The notes under the pieces: generated by a model
Seen by the model: only the letters and a program-made list of their open reading frames with translations
What the model was told of the DNA's origin: nothing
Database searches by the model: none
Assembly (NCBI GenBank): GCA_000752675.2
Contig: LM994624.1
Location: 132,958-196,957, forward strand
Direction of reading: 5' to 3'
Source of the DNA: a bacterium OL-1
Lineage (GTDB): Bacteria > Actinomycetota > Coriobacteriia > Coriobacteriales > Atopobiaceae
DNA length: 64,000 nucleotides
In this document: positions 1 through 10,390 of the stretch, in pieces
How positions within the stretch are numbered: position 1 is the first letter of the stretch
Layout of the letters: every line of letters begins with the position of its first letter
Translations under genes and position numbers: made by a program

Positions 1-927
1 CAGCGAAGTGGCAGTAAGCGCCGTGATGCCGTCGGTCACCTTAACGTTGCTGTACGTGAGGTTGTTCGTGATGGTGTTGATGATGTTGTTGAAGGCAGCA
101 TTAAGGGCGGTGCTGTCGGCAGCGTTGTAGTAGTTGCCCGTCTGGCCAGTAGCGGCAGCGAGGTCCTGCATGTTGGAAACGGTGCCAAAGGCGCCGATGG
201 CGAAGAACGACTTGCCCTCACCTGCTATGGCAACGGCCTGGACCTCGGCGTAGTCGTAGTTCAGGCCATAGGCGTCGGAGTTGCCTGTGCCATAGTATCT
301 GTGGCCGTCTGAAGAGTGAGCTTCGAACTCATCACGATTCTGCCACCAGATTTTCGTTCCCCGCGTATTGCGGAAGGTTGGGTTACCGTCAGACACAAAG
401 ATCACGTAGGCCTCCGCGCCATCACGCGTCTGAATGGCGTTCGCGGTTGCCAGCGCGTCTTCCCAGTTAGTGCCACCAGTGGCAGTGAGGCGGTTTACCT
501 GCCTTTGGAAGCTCGAGAGGCTCGTCGTACCCGTGACGCGCGTAGTTGCGTAGTCAGCGAAAGTGACAAGAGAGAGCCTGACGGAGTCGGGGTTCTCGGT
601 CGTGTTGTTGGACAGAAGCTGCTCGGCAAGCGAGTTGACGGCTGACTTAGCCACGCTCAGGCGCGACTGCCGGCTGTCGTCTGCCCGTTCCGACATCGAT
701 CCCGACGTGTCGAGCACCACGATGACGTCGGCCTTGCTCGAAGACGAGGAAGCCTGCGACTTGCCCGTCACGCTGAGGCTCAGCGTGTACGTGCCGTCGC
801 CGTTGCTCTTCACGGTCTTGCTGGTGGCAGGCGGCTCGGCGGCAAGCGCCGGCGTCACGCCAAACGCAATGAGCGCAGCAAAGACGGCCAGTAATGCTCG
901 TAGTAGTGTTCTTCCCCTGTGTCTCAT
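1..927 (-). CDS. VWA-domain secreted surface protein, 5' part only
   Basis: Reading leftward from ATG at 927, an open frame runs off the window edge, so only the first 309 codons are present. It begins with a basic segment (MRHRGRTLL) and a hydrophobic signal peptide ending near PALA (about residue 29). A von Willebrand factor A domain follows. Its MIDAS motif reads VIVVLDTSGSMS, and later VWA signatures TGGTNWEDAL and VIFVSDGNPTF fit a metal-dependent adhesion domain. The start is preceded by a G-rich ribosome site (GGGGGTC). Such proteins in Coriobacteriia are usually long pilus-tip or wall-anchored adhesins, often with later Cna_B/SpaA repeats and a sortase signal; that continuation lies outside the window and is inferred. 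A class B sortase lies about 4 kb away. Confidence 0.85.
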   Translation of the reverse strand, partial: MRHRGRTLLRALLAVFAALIAFGVTPALAAEPPATSKTVKSNGDGTYTLSLSVTGKSQASSSSSKADVIVVLDTSGSMSERADDSRQSRLSVAKSAVNSLAEQLLSNNTTENPDSVRLSLVTFADYATTRVTGTTSLSSFQRQVNRLTATGGTNWEDALATANAIQTRDGAEAYVIFVSDGNPTFRNTRGTKIWWQNRDEFEAHSSDGHRYYGTGNSDAYGLNYDYAEVQAVAIAGEGKSFFAIGAFGTVSNMQDLAAATGQTGNYYNAADSTALNAAFNNIINTITNNLTYSNVKVTDGITALTATSL

Positions 928-1499
928 AGCTGACCCCCAACCAGAAACGCAAACGAACGGACAGATACCTCTTCTGCTGTCAGATTTGCGACAGCAACGT
1001 GCATGCTTGTTAATAAATCTATGCTATTTACGTGACGAATAAGATTGTTCGTGCTTATGACGGAATGAAATGGATGCCATGCGGAATGAAATTCTCGATT
1101 TTGAAGATTCGGCACCATTCACCGGCAACTTGGACACGACCACCAGTCATGTTTTTCAGGTTCTATAAAGGTCGTCCACAAATGGGTTTCCATGCCACAC
1201 CCCCAGTGCGTCGTAGGTACTCGCTGGTAGGCTGACCAACGCAGCCTTCAACCTATGCATGATGCCGATATCCTGAAGAACTGGCATCATTCCAAAGTAT
1301 GAGATGGGGTATGAGAAGACCCGGCGGCCCGTCTTGCCGGCGACCATTTCGGCATGGCACAAATATGCGGTTGGGCTATGGTTTTTCTCGGCCACCCCAA
1401 GTAGAAGCGTGGGCCAACTTCATGGAACCGCAGGCAGATAGTTGCACTCTGCCAGATAGCACATGAGGATTTTAATCAAAACTGCTGCCAAACGGAAAA
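928..1499. other. Intergenic stretch with one unassigned ORF
   Basis: About 570 bases between the VWA gene and the purine operon. The only ORF of note is on the minus strand at 1156-1395 (79 codons, containing RRVFSYPISYFGMM). I recognise no family, see no convincing ribosome site, and treat it as a chance ORF or a gene remnant. The stretch is less GC-rich than its surroundings, which suits a promoter region for the leftward VWA gene. Confidence 0.4.
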
Positions 1500-1525
1500 G
1501 CCCCTCCGGTCGAGGCCGGAGGGGC
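1500..1525 (-). terminator. Rho-independent terminator of the purine operon
   Basis: A perfect 10-bp stem (gcccctccgg / ccggaggggc) with a 6-nt loop lies 35 bases beyond the purN stop. Read on the minus strand it is followed by CTTTTCC. Position and structure fit the end of the purE-purN transcript. Confidence 0.85.
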
Positions 1526-1559
1526 AACGTCAGGCCTCAAATAGCGCAGTCAACCGCCA

Positions 1560-2174
1560 CTAGACCTGGTCGATCACCACGTGTCCGTCTTTGCGCACAT
1601 GTACGCGCCCCTCCGCAAGAAGCTGCGCAACATGCGGGTAAATCTGGTGCTCGACCTCGTGGATGCGAGCCTCGAGCTGGTCGACGGTCCAGCCCTCCTC
1701 TACCTCCACCGGCCGTTGCGCGATGATGGGACCGCAGTCGTAGTCGCTGTTGGCAAAGTGGACCGTCACGCCCGTGACCTTGACGCCGTAGTCGAAGGCG
1801 TCCTGAATGGCGTGCGCTCCCTTGAAGCTGGGCAGCAGCGCCGGGTGAATGTTGACCACGCGGTTGGGGAAGCTGGCAAGAATGGGGTCGTGCACCATCC
1901 GCATGTAGCCCGCCATAAGCACGTAGTCCACACCAGCGCGGCGCAGCTCGGTGGCTATGACCTCGTCGGCAACCATTGGGTCAGCGTAGATCTCTTTGGA
2001 GAGCGTAAGCGTCTGGATGCCCGCCGCCTCCGCACGCTTGAGCCCGTACGCGCTTGGCCGCGAACTCACCACTAGCTCGATGCTGGCATCAAGCTTACCT
2101 GCGGCAATAGCATCGATAAGCGCCTGCAGGTTGGTGCCCGAGCCGCTTATGAGCACTCCCAGCTTAATGCTCAT
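1560..2174 (-). CDS. purN: Phosphoribosylglycinamide formyltransferase
   Basis: 204-residue enzyme that transfers a formyl group from 10-formyl-tetrahydrofolate to GAR, the third step of purine synthesis. The N-terminus (LISGSGTNLQALID) is the substrate-binding loop. The family signature NIHPALLPSF gives the catalytic Asn108 and His110, and the later DYDCGPII carries the catalytic Asp. Length is normal for PurN. The ATG start overlaps the purM stop (ATGA), which signals translational coupling. The frame can be extended upstream inside purM, but that would add a non-homologous tail. Last gene of the operon, followed by a terminator. Confidence 0.96.
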   Translation of the reverse strand: MSIKLGVLISGSGTNLQALIDAIAAGKLDASIELVVSSRPSAYGLKRAEAAGIQTLTLSKEIYADPMVADEVIATELRRAGVDYVLMAGYMRMVHDPILASFPNRVVNIHPALLPSFKGAHAIQDAFDYGVKVTGVTVHFANSDYDCGPIIAQRPVEVEEGWTVDQLEARIHEVEHQIYPHVAQLLAEGRVHVRKDGHVVIDQV

Positions 2175-3230
2175 CGATAGGTCACCTTGCCCTCGCCCGC
2201 GACGCACTCGCCCATCACGAACGGCGAGAACCCCTGGGCAACAAGCCCCTCGCAGACCTCGTCCACGTCGTCGCGACCACAGATGATGCTCATGCCAACG
2301 CCCATGTTGAAGGTCTTGTACGCCTCGTCGGGCATGAGGCCCGCAGCGCGCACCATGTACGTGATGACCGGCGGCACGTCCCATGCGGGGCCATCCTCGC
2401 CGCCGCGGTCGACCACGGCGTCAACGTTTGCGGGCAGCGCACGATTGAGGTTCTCGGTGATGCCGCCGCCGGTGATGTGTGCCATAGCGTGGATGGGCAC
2501 GCCGGCCTTGAGCGCGCGTACCAGCCCGTCGGCGTAGATAGTGGTGGGACGCATCACGGCATCAGCAAGACTCTCGCCACCCAGCTCGGGAAGCGGGCGC
2601 TCCAGCTCTTCCACGGTCTTGCCCTCAATGGCCACCTTGCGCACGAGCGAGTAGCCGTTGGAGTGGATGCCAGAGCTGGAGAGGCCGAGAATCACGTCGC
2701 CCTCGTGCACCAGGTGCGGACCAATCATCTTGGGTCGATCGACCACGCCCACCACAAAGCCGGCCAGGTCGTAGTCGTTGGGGTTCATGACGCCGGGGTG
2801 CTCGGCCATCTCGCCGCCAACCAGCGCGCAGCCGGACTTGCGGCAGCCCTCGGCAATGCCGCCCACAATCTTGGCAACGTGCTCGGCGCGCAGCCTGCCA
2901 ATGGCAACGTAATCCAGGAAGAACAGCGGCTCCGCACCAATAGGCACCACGTCGTCGACGCACATGGCCACGAGGTCCTCGCCCACCGTCTCGTGCCGGT
3001 CAAGCAGCTGCGCGATGGCAAGCTTGGTGCCCACGCCATCCGTGCCCGAGACCAGCACCGGGTCCTCCATGTCCTTGTACGCGGCCATCGAGAAGCACGA
3101 GCCAAAGCCACCCAGGCCGCCAATGACCTCTGGCCGGTTGGTCGAGGCGACGGCAGCCTTGATCGCGTCGACGGCGCGGGCGCCCTCGTCCACGTCGACA
3201 CCGGCATCTGCATACGAGACGTGCTGGGGC

Positions 3231-3241
<11 letters not shown>
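2171..3241 (-). CDS. purM: Phosphoribosylformylglycinamidine cyclo-ligase (AIR synthetase)
   Basis: 356-residue ATP-dependent cyclase that closes the imidazole ring of AIR from FGAM. Family motifs are clear: SGTDGVGTKL near the N-terminus, CVDDVVPIGAEPLFFLDY, GGEMAEHPGVM, GLSSSGIHSNGYSLVR, and MAHITGGGITENLNRALP. The ATG at 3241 is preceded by AGGAAGG at a good distance. An in-frame ATG nine bases upstream sits directly on that site and is less likely. The start overlaps the end of purF by about ten bases, and the stop overlaps the purN start. Confidence 0.96.
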
Positions 3242-4840
<1,599 letters not shown>

Positions 4841-4844
<4 letters not shown>

Positions 4845-5836
4845 GATGCCACCTCGCTCTTGGGGACGCACACCAGGATGGTGCGGCCATAGCCATCAAT
4901 GTAGTTGCAGGTGCAGAGGGTGAGCACGTGGCTCGTCTTGCCTATGAGCTCCGAGGCGTCAGAGCGGCTGGTCACGGCCTTGGCGAGAAGGTCAGAGAGG
5001 TACGAGTGAAACTCGTCGTCGCTGGACCAGTCAAAGACGCGCACGTTGGTGTCATTCTCGTCCGTGTAGTAGAGGAAGAGAGGCTCCAGCTCGTACGTGG
5101 CATCCTCGGTAACGTACCACACCGTGCTCACGGAGTCGAAGGCCTCCTGCTTGTCCATGTCGGCAATAGGCTTGAACATGGCACCGTTGCGCAGGTGGTG
5201 GCCGTAGATGATGGTCTGCTGGTCAACCATGCCGGGCGCCTGGTTCTGGTAGTCCATGAACACCTGGCCGCCCAGCGAGTAGTTGCCCTCGGCGTTGGTG
5301 TGGAGGTACTTGTCGTTGTCCGACGCCTGGTACACGGGGAAGCTCACCACGGTGTTGGGAATCTGCACCCAGCCAACGACCTCAGGGTTCACGGCCTTGA
5401 GGCCCGCCCAGTCCACCACGGGCGCCGAGGTACCCTGGTCGTCCACCGTAGCGTAGGCCGCGAGCTTCTCGTTCTCGACGTCCTGCTCGTGGTACTGCCA
5501 CTGCGAGTAGCCGTACATGCCCGCAGCCGCCACGATAAGCGCAATGCCCACAATGAAGAGCACCGTGGAGATGATGCGGTTGCGACGCTTTCGCGGGTCG
5601 CGGGAGCGGCGGCCGGAGAGGTCATATGGGTCTGTCTCGCGGTAGTTGTCGCTCTTCATGCGGCGATTGTGGCGAGAGGAACCGGCGCTCTTGCCCGACG
5701 GATCGCTGGTCACCACCGGGATGAAGCCGGCGGAGCGCTGGTCGTCTGCAGAGCCGCGCGGCGCGTCGCTGCGCGAGGAGGCCGCGGATCCGCCGCCGTC
5801 CGGCTGGCTAAAGTGCTTGCCCTGACTGTTTGACAC
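4841..5836 (-). CDS. srtB: Class B sortase inside the purine operon
   Basis: 331-residue membrane-anchored transpeptidase. The layout is a long, charged, Ser-rich cytoplasmic N-terminus (1-87), one transmembrane helix (about 88-108) and an extracellular sortase domain. The class B signatures are NPEVVGWVQIPNTVVSFPVYQ, catalytic His in YGHH (211-214), catalytic Cys310 in TLCTC and Arg318 in GRTIL. Such enzymes attach surface proteins to the wall or to pili. The gene sits between yqeY and purF; its TGA overlaps the purF GTG, so it is very likely cotranscribed with purine genes. The N-terminal extension is longer than in typical SrtB. Its substrate is unknown; two candidate surface proteins lie in this window. 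Confidence 0.92.
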
Positions 5837-5863
5837 GTGACTGCCTTTCTCGGTCGAGGCGAA

Positions 5864-6313
5864 CTAGGAGAGCTTACTCCCCACGTACGCCGCGGCTGCG
5901 GGCTTGTCGAAGTTGCCGTTGGTTGCCTTGGTGAGTGCCCCCATGATCTTGCCCATGTCGCGCTTGGACGTGGCGCCCAGCTCGGCGATGAGGGAATCGG
6001 CCAGCTTCTCGAGGTCGGCGCCCTCGAGCTGGTGCGGCAGCAGCTGGGAGAGGACATCCGCCTGCGTTGAAAGCTCCTGGATGCGCTCGGCGTGGGACTC
6101 GGCGCCGGCCTTGCGCAGGCCGTCGAGCTCCTCGGCGGTGACCTTCTGGAGCTTCTTCACCGCCTTGGTGAGGTCGGCCTCGGTGGCGTCGCGGCGCTCG
6201 TCGACCTCGACCTGCTTCACGGCCTGGTTGACCTGGCGCAGGATGGAGAGGCGGGCCTTGTCGTGCGCCTTCATGGCAAGCTTGATCTGCTCGAGCAGCT
6301 CTTCCTTCTTCAT
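5864..6313 (-). CDS. yqeY: GatB/YqeY domain protein
   Basis: 149-residue soluble protein of the YqeY family, related to the tail domain of the GatB amidotransferase subunit. Family features are the N-terminal KEELLEQIKLAMKAHDKARLS-type helix, the central LSQLLPHQL and the C-terminal GKIMGALTKATNG. The cellular role is not settled; a link to tRNA-dependent amidation is inferred from homology only. It lies between purE and srtB with short gaps, so it is probably in the same transcript. Length and sequence look intact. Confidence 0.9.
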   Translation of the reverse strand: MKKEELLEQIKLAMKAHDKARLSILRQVNQAVKQVEVDERRDATEADLTKAVKKLQKVTAEELDGLRKAGAESHAERIQELSTQADVLSQLLPHQLEGADLEKLADSLIAELGATSKRDMGKIMGALTKATNGNFDKPAAAAYVGSKLS

Positions 6314-6370
6314 GTGGTGCTTTCCTCCCTGGCCGCGGGATGCGCGCGGCCGCGTGCAGACGGCGGGCTC

Positions 6371-6832
6371 CTACGCCTCTGCCATCTGCTGCTTCATGTG
6401 GACGATCTTCTCGCGATACTCCGGCATGGTGGCCCCCAAGATCTGGGTGGCGTAGATTGCCGCGTTCTTGGCACCGCCAATGGCCACGCAGGCCACGGGC
6501 ACACCCGAGGGCATCTGCACCATGGAGAGCAGGGAGTCCATGCCGCCCAGGTCGCTCGTCTTCATGGGAACGCCCACGATGGGCAGCGGGGTGTAAGCTG
6601 CAACAACGCCGCCCAGGTGAGCGGCCTTGCCCGCGGCAGCGATAATCACCTTGAGGCCGCGGTCTGCCGCGGTGGAGGCCCAGTCGTGAACCTTCTGCGG
6701 CGCACGGTGCGCCGACGCGATGACCAGTTCGTACGGAACGCCCAGCTCGTCGAGCTGAGCGGTGCATGCCTCCATCGCCGGCATGTCCGACTTAGACCCC
6801 ATGATGATTCCCACCAGCGGCTTATCCGCCAT
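6371..6832 (-). CDS. purE: N5-carboxyaminoimidazole ribonucleotide mutase
   Basis: 153-residue class I PurE that converts N5-CAIR to CAIR in purine synthesis. The signature VGIIMGSKSDMPAM at the N-terminus binds the phosphate, SAHRAP holds the catalytic His, and AAGKAAHLGGVVAAYTPLPIVGVP is the conserved core. It is the first gene of the leftward operon purE-yqeY-srtB-purF-purM-purN. A TATACT hexamer (6868-6873, minus strand) about 35 bases before the start could be the -10 of the operon promoter, but I see no convincing -35 element and no purine riboswitch. Confidence 0.96.
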   Translation of the reverse strand: MADKPLVGIIMGSKSDMPAMEACTAQLDELGVPYELVIASAHRAPQKVHDWASTAADRGLKVIIAAAGKAAHLGGVVAAYTPLPIVGVPMKTSDLGGMDSLLSMVQMPSGVPVACVAIGGAKNAAIYATQILGATMPEYREKIVHMKQQMAEA

Positions 6833-6986
6833 AGGACCCCCTTTTCGTTGGGTTCAGAGACCATCACAGTATAGATGGAGCTGAGCGAACCTGGGCGCCG
6901 GGGCCTATCATTGACCAACAGCAACAGATGGCAAGGGAGGCACCGCGGCACGCGATGCGAGCCAACTACGACCCGAGAGGTATTGC

Positions 6987-7856
6987 ATGGACGCAAAGGA
7001 CCTTGTTCTCTACAGGCGAGAGGGCGCTTACATTCCGCGCGTTGCCGCGGTGCATGACCTGTGCGGATATGGCAAGTGCTCGTTGGGGATTGCCATTCCC
7101 GTACTCTCTGCTGCGGCGTGCGACGTCTGCCCGGTGCCTACCTCGCTCTTCTCGGCGCACACCAAGTTCCCCACGTTCTACATGCACGATACGACGCCCA
7201 TCCTTAACGACTACCTGGACGCCTGGGCCAAGGAAGGTATCGAACTTGATGCCATCTATTCCGGGTTCCTGGGATCTGCGGCACAGGTGGGCGTCATTCA
7301 GCGGCTGTACCGCGAGCATCCGACGGCGCTGCGGGTGGTTGACCCGGTGATGGGCGACGGTGGGAAGATGTACCCCACGTACACGGTCGAGCTGTGCGAG
7401 AAGATGCGCGAGCTGGTTGCCGGGGCGGACATTCTCACCCCCAACCTCACCGAGGCGCACCTGCTCACCGGCATGCCGTACCACGGGCAGGATCTCTCGG
7501 AGGCTGAGGTCGAGCGTTACGTGGCGCAGCTAGTGGAGATGGGTGCGCGCCTCGTCGTGGTGAAGGGCGTGGTGCGCGGCGACGGCCTTATCAGGAATTA
7601 TGTGGCTGGCGAGAAGGTCAACCTGGTAGAGGTTGTGGGCGAGCAACTGCCGTTCATGACGCACGGGACCGGGGACCTGTTTGCCTCCGCGCTTACCGGG
7701 GCAGTTATGTGCGGGCATAGCGTGTACGACGCGGTGGCGTTTGCCACGGACTTCGTGCGAGATGCAATGCGGGTCACGCGGCTGCAGCCGGACAACGAGG
7801 TGCGCGGGGTCTCGTTCGAGAGCCTGCTGGGGCAGGTTGCCGCACTTGTGCGGTAG
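6987..7856 (+). CDS. Pyridoxal/pyridoxamine kinase (PfkB superfamily)
   Basis: 289-residue ribokinase-fold enzyme that phosphorylates vitamin B6 forms to support PLP supply. Motifs are VAAVHDLCGYGKCSLG near the N-terminus (substrate pocket), VDPVMGDGGKMY, ILTPNLTEAHLLTG, and the anion-hole and catalytic segment MTHGTGDLFASALTGA. The pattern matches the PdxY-like kinases annotated as pyridoxamine kinase in Firmicutes and Actinobacteria; PdxK is an alternative name. It is divergent from purE and appears monocistronic. Its 3' end is followed by a tandem repeat and palindromes. Confidence 0.9.
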   Translation: MDAKDLVLYRREGAYIPRVAAVHDLCGYGKCSLGIAIPVLSAAACDVCPVPTSLFSAHTKFPTFYMHDTTPILNDYLDAWAKEGIELDAIYSGFLGSAAQVGVIQRLYREHPTALRVVDPVMGDGGKMYPTYTVELCEKMRELVAGADILTPNLTEAHLLTGMPYHGQDLSEAEVERYVAQLVEMGARLVVVKGVVRGDGLIRNYVAGEKVNLVEVVGEQLPFMTHGTGDLFASALTGAVMCGHSVYDAVAFATDFVRDAMRVTRLQPDNEVRGVSFESLLGQVAALVR

Positions 7857-7894
7857 CCGCGGCGGCGCGGGCGGGCGCGCTCCTTGCTTGCTGA

Positions 7895-7938
7895 CGGAGC
7901 TTCTCGCCTGTTTGCGCGGAGCTTCTCGCCTGTTTGCG
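7895..7938. repeat. 22-bp perfect tandem duplication
   Basis: The unit beginning cggagcttctcgcctgtttg occurs twice head to tail (7895-7916 and 7917-7938), 38 bases after the kinase stop. Weaker copies appear on each side (ctccttgcttgctg before, cggtactccttgcctg after). This looks like replication slippage in non-coding DNA. Confidence 0.85.
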
Positions 7939-7953
7939 CGGTACTCCTTGCCT

Positions 7954-7997
7954 GCAAAAAACGATCGATTAGAGCTGGTTAACCAATCGAAATCTGC
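7954..7997. repeat. Palindromic repeat family, copy 1 (degenerate)
   Basis: Right arm taaccaatcgaaatctgc matches the other three copies. The left arm (cgatcgattag) is diverged, so the stem is short. It lies about 18 bases from copy 2 in the same intergenic region. Confidence 0.6.
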
Positions 7998-8014
7998 AGC
8001 TTCATCACGAAGTT

Positions 8015-8058
8015 GCAAAATTCGATTGATTAGCCGCTGCTAACCAATCGAAATCTGC
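8015..8058. repeat. Palindromic repeat family, copy 2
   Basis: Arms ttcgattgattag and ctaaccaatcgaa pair at 12 of 13 positions around a 6-nt loop. The flanks gcaaaa and atctgc extend the likeness to copies 1, 3 and 4. It lies 28 bases beyond the stop codon of the AbiEi-like gene. Confidence 0.75.
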
Positions 8059-8086
8059 AGGAATCAGCTGCACCCTCCAGGCTCCT

Positions 8087-9070
8087 CTATTCTCGACGAG
8101 GCACACCGTAGCGCTCAAGCAACGCCTTGAAGAACGGCCGGTTCTTTGCCTCCTCGAAGCTAAACCGCATGATGGAAGCATTACAGAGCGTAAGGCGAGA
8201 CTCCCGGCGCCGCTCGGCGAGAAGAACCCTGCCAGAGACCTTCTCACCAGCACTGCCGCGATCCGCATACTTTGCCGCACCGTCAAGCTCTCCAAATATC
8301 GGCCGCGCCACACCCGTTTCCCAAACGTAGTCAACCCGGAACTCGCACCCGGGATGCGTTGGATCTTCCACAAGAACCTGCAGCTCTGGCACACAGAATC
8401 CCAGCTCAATCATGATGCCGTGCGCAACAGACTCTCCACCGTTCTCGGAGCGGCCGTCCGCCCAAGCAATGGTCTGAAGTGCCTGCCGAGAACCGCGCGC
8501 ATGTGGCTGAGCCCGCACAAAGCCCACTAGGTCCTCTCGCGTAAGGCCACAATCGCGAAGCGCGGAGTCCGCGACGGCAAGGCCCGCCGGCATGGGAAGC
8601 GTTCGCAGGCAGTCCGCAGTGGTTCTGTCCAGCGGCGTTGCCTTCACACCCGCCACGACCTCGAATTTCTCGCCATCACCCGTGGACGAGCGGTGCCTTG
8701 CCACGTGCTTGCCCCGCGATGCAGAGCAAGAAGCTCCACCCACAATGTGAACTACGGAAGGGTCCGGCTCGGAGACCTGCAGACCATGGGCTATCGCCGC
8801 AGAGGTTCCGCAGAACACCCACGCCGGATGCAATGCGGCGGCGGCGCGAATCACATGCAACGACCTGGCGCTCGGCGAAAGAGACCTCCAGTAGTCAGCT
8901 CTTGCGTACACCCGTGGAAATGGCTCCGTGACCGTTCCGGCTAATGCCCGCCGCTCGAGAAGCTGCCTCGTTCGATCGCTCTTCACGCAGAGGCACATGC
9001 CCCGCGATTCCGCCGCCGCGAACGCCTCCTCAACCTCGTCCTGCACCGAGCGCCAGTACCCTCTGCTCAC
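8087..9070 (-). CDS. AbiEi-like / DUF559-like hypothetical protein
   Basis: 327-residue protein of a type common in Actinobacteria and annotated either as hypothetical or as a type IV toxin-antitoxin AbiEi-family antitoxin-like protein. The N-terminal part has a winged-helix-like segment (LLERRALAGTVTEPFPRVYARADYW in three pieces), then WVFCGTSAAIAHGL and VKATPLDRTTADCLR. The C-terminal part (FRVDYVWE, PIFGELDGAAKY) resembles a Vsr/DUF559-type endonuclease fold. GTG start at 9070 with GGAGGGGGG upstream. There is no toxin partner gene beside it, so a toxin-antitoxin role is not supported here. Four related palindromes flank it, two on each side. Confidence 0.6.
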   Translation of the reverse strand: MSRGYWRSVQDEVEEAFAAAESRGMCLCVKSDRTRQLLERRALAGTVTEPFPRVYARADYWRSLSPSARSLHVIRAAAALHPAWVFCGTSAAIAHGLQVSEPDPSVVHIVGGASCSASRGKHVARHRSSTGDGEKFEVVAGVKATPLDRTTADCLRTLPMPAGLAVADSALRDCGLTREDLVGFVRAQPHARGSRQALQTIAWADGRSENGGESVAHGIMIELGFCVPELQVLVEDPTHPGCEFRVDYVWETGVARPIFGELDGAAKYADRGSAGEKVSGRVLLAERRRESRLTLCNASIMRFSFEEAKNRPFFKALLERYGVPRRE

Positions 9071-9316
9071 GCTTGCCCCCCTCCGGAACCTTTTTGTGAG
9101 CTACTTGTACCAAGTCCGGAGGCGACTTGTTCTGACAACTGTCTGACAGCCAACTTCCACGCAGCTCAGAGGGGGTGTTTTTCGCCGCTGTAGAGAAGGG
9201 ATTCCGCGAGCGGCGCCATACCAGCCGCAGAAGGGTAACCCAAAAGAGTGGACGCGGATGGCATCGGTCTCTAACGTCATGTCTTACATGATTGTGATTG
9301 GCTTGGGGTACGACAT
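9071..9316. other. Upstream region of the AbiEi-like gene
   Basis: About 245 bases before palindrome copy 3. It contains short internal repeats (tctgaca twice around 9131-9150) and presumably the promoter of the leftward gene. I see no ORF, hairpin terminator or RNA gene in it. Confidence 0.4.
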
Positions 9317-9360
9317 GCAAAATCCGATTGGTTAGGTGGTCTTAACCAATCGGATTTTGC
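9317..9360. repeat. Palindromic repeat family, copy 3 (perfect 18-bp stem)
   Basis: gcaaaatccgattggtta (9317-9334) and taaccaatcggattttgc (9343-9360) are exact reverse complements around an 8-nt loop. This is the best-formed member of the family. Confidence 0.9.
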
Positions 9361-9377
9361 AACAAGATTGCCTACCT

Positions 9378-9421
9378 GCAGATTTCGATCGATTAGACAG
9401 CCCTAACCAATCGAAATTTGC
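9378..9421. repeat. Palindromic repeat family, copy 4
   Basis: agatttcgatcgattag and ctaaccaatcgaaattt pair at 14 of 17 positions. It lies 17 bases from copy 3, about 90 bases beyond the stop of the membrane protein gene at 9512. Confidence 0.75.
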
Positions 9422-9511
9422 GCGCAAAGTAGATAAGGCGACAGGGCGGAGATACCCGTTCGCACCGAGACGCGCGGCATTGCAACGGACCCGCGGCCCC
9501 CGTCGCCGCCC

Positions 9512-10390
9512 CTACTTTGCGCCGCTGCCAGATCCGCTGCTCGTCGAATCGCCGCTCGTGGAGGTGTCGCTGCTCTCCGAGCTACCACCCGTGAGGTCGT
9601 TCAGAATCGCAACCGGCGTAAACGACGTGGTGACCTGGTCGCGCAGCTCCTCCTCGAGCGTCTCATCCACACCCGTGATGCTGCAGTTGAAGTTCACGCC
9701 CGTGGAGCTCTGCGTCTTTGACCACACAAACGTGATGAACGAGGTCACGTCGCCCGTAGGCTTGAGGAACCCAAAGAGTTGGGCCGTTTTGAACTTGCCG
9801 TTCTCATCCATGTGCACGTTAACGTGGTAGATCACGGTATTGATGTTGGGGTTGAGAAGGCAGTTCACCGAGAAGGCCGAGGCCTGCACCTGCGAGCCGG
9901 CAAAGCACTCGAGCGCGTCCTCGGAGGTCGTGTCGATCACGGTCACTTCGACGGTACCGGTGTTCTCGTCTGCCTCCTGCACCGAGAAGTCCTCGGGGAA
10001 CTGCGTGAAGCCGTTGCCCCACTCCACGCCGCCGCGCAGCGCCGACGCCACCGTGGCAACCGTCACGTCGTGAGCGAGGTCCGCCGTGTTGGAGCGGCGC
10101 ACCACGCCAAAGATGACCTGGCCGGCAACAACGATCACGAGAAAGACCAGCACAAAGCCTACGGCCGTCTTTGCGATGACCTTGCCCACGTTGGATCCAG
10201 AGGGGTCGTCCGCGGAAAGCGGGTCAATGTCGACGCCGGTGCCCTTCTCCTTGCGACGGCTGCGCTCGCGGCGGGCAACCTCCTCGTTGGAGTGGCCCGT
10301 CTCGTCAACGGTCTCAAAGAGCTTCTCGGCCTCGTCGCCGGTAAGGGCATTGGTCTGGCGGCGGGCCATCTCGTTTTTCGGCTTAGCCAT
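9512..10390 (-). CDS. Single-pass membrane protein, unknown function
   Basis: 292 residues. The N-terminal 70 residues are charged and cytoplasmic in character. One strong transmembrane helix follows (TAVGFVLVFLVIVVAGQVIFGVV, about residues 74-96), then an extracytoplasmic domain of about 170 residues and a Ser/Gly/Thr-rich tail ending in GSGSGAK. Two cysteines in the outer domain (ALECFAG, SVNCLLN) could form a disulfide. I recognise no catalytic motif. The ATG at 10390 overlaps the Nudix stop and has GGGAGAG upstream, so it is probably cotranscribed with the Nudix gene and purD. The rare alternative TTG one codon earlier was not chosen. Confidence 0.8.
   Translation of the reverse strand: MAKPKNEMARRQTNALTGDEAEKLFETVDETGHSNEEVARRERSRRKEKGTGVDIDPLSADDPSGSNVGKVIAKTAVGFVLVFLVIVVAGQVIFGVVRRSNTADLAHDVTVATVASALRGGVEWGNGFTQFPEDFSVQEADENTGTVEVTVIDTTSEDALECFAGSQVQASAFSVNCLLNPNINTVIYHVNVHMDENGKFKTAQLFGFLKPTGDVTSFITFVWSKTQSSTGVNFNCSITGVDETLEEELRDQVTTSFTPVAILNDLTGGSSESSDTSTSGDSTSSGSGSGAK

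Noticed and set aside
1156-1395. 79-codon minus-strand ORF
   Set aside because: No recognisable domain, weak start context and isolated position; kept only as a note on the intergenic region.
7954-9421. The four palindromes as a CRISPR array
   Set aside because: Only four copies in two pairs 1.3 kb apart, with a gene between and no regular spacers or cas genes.
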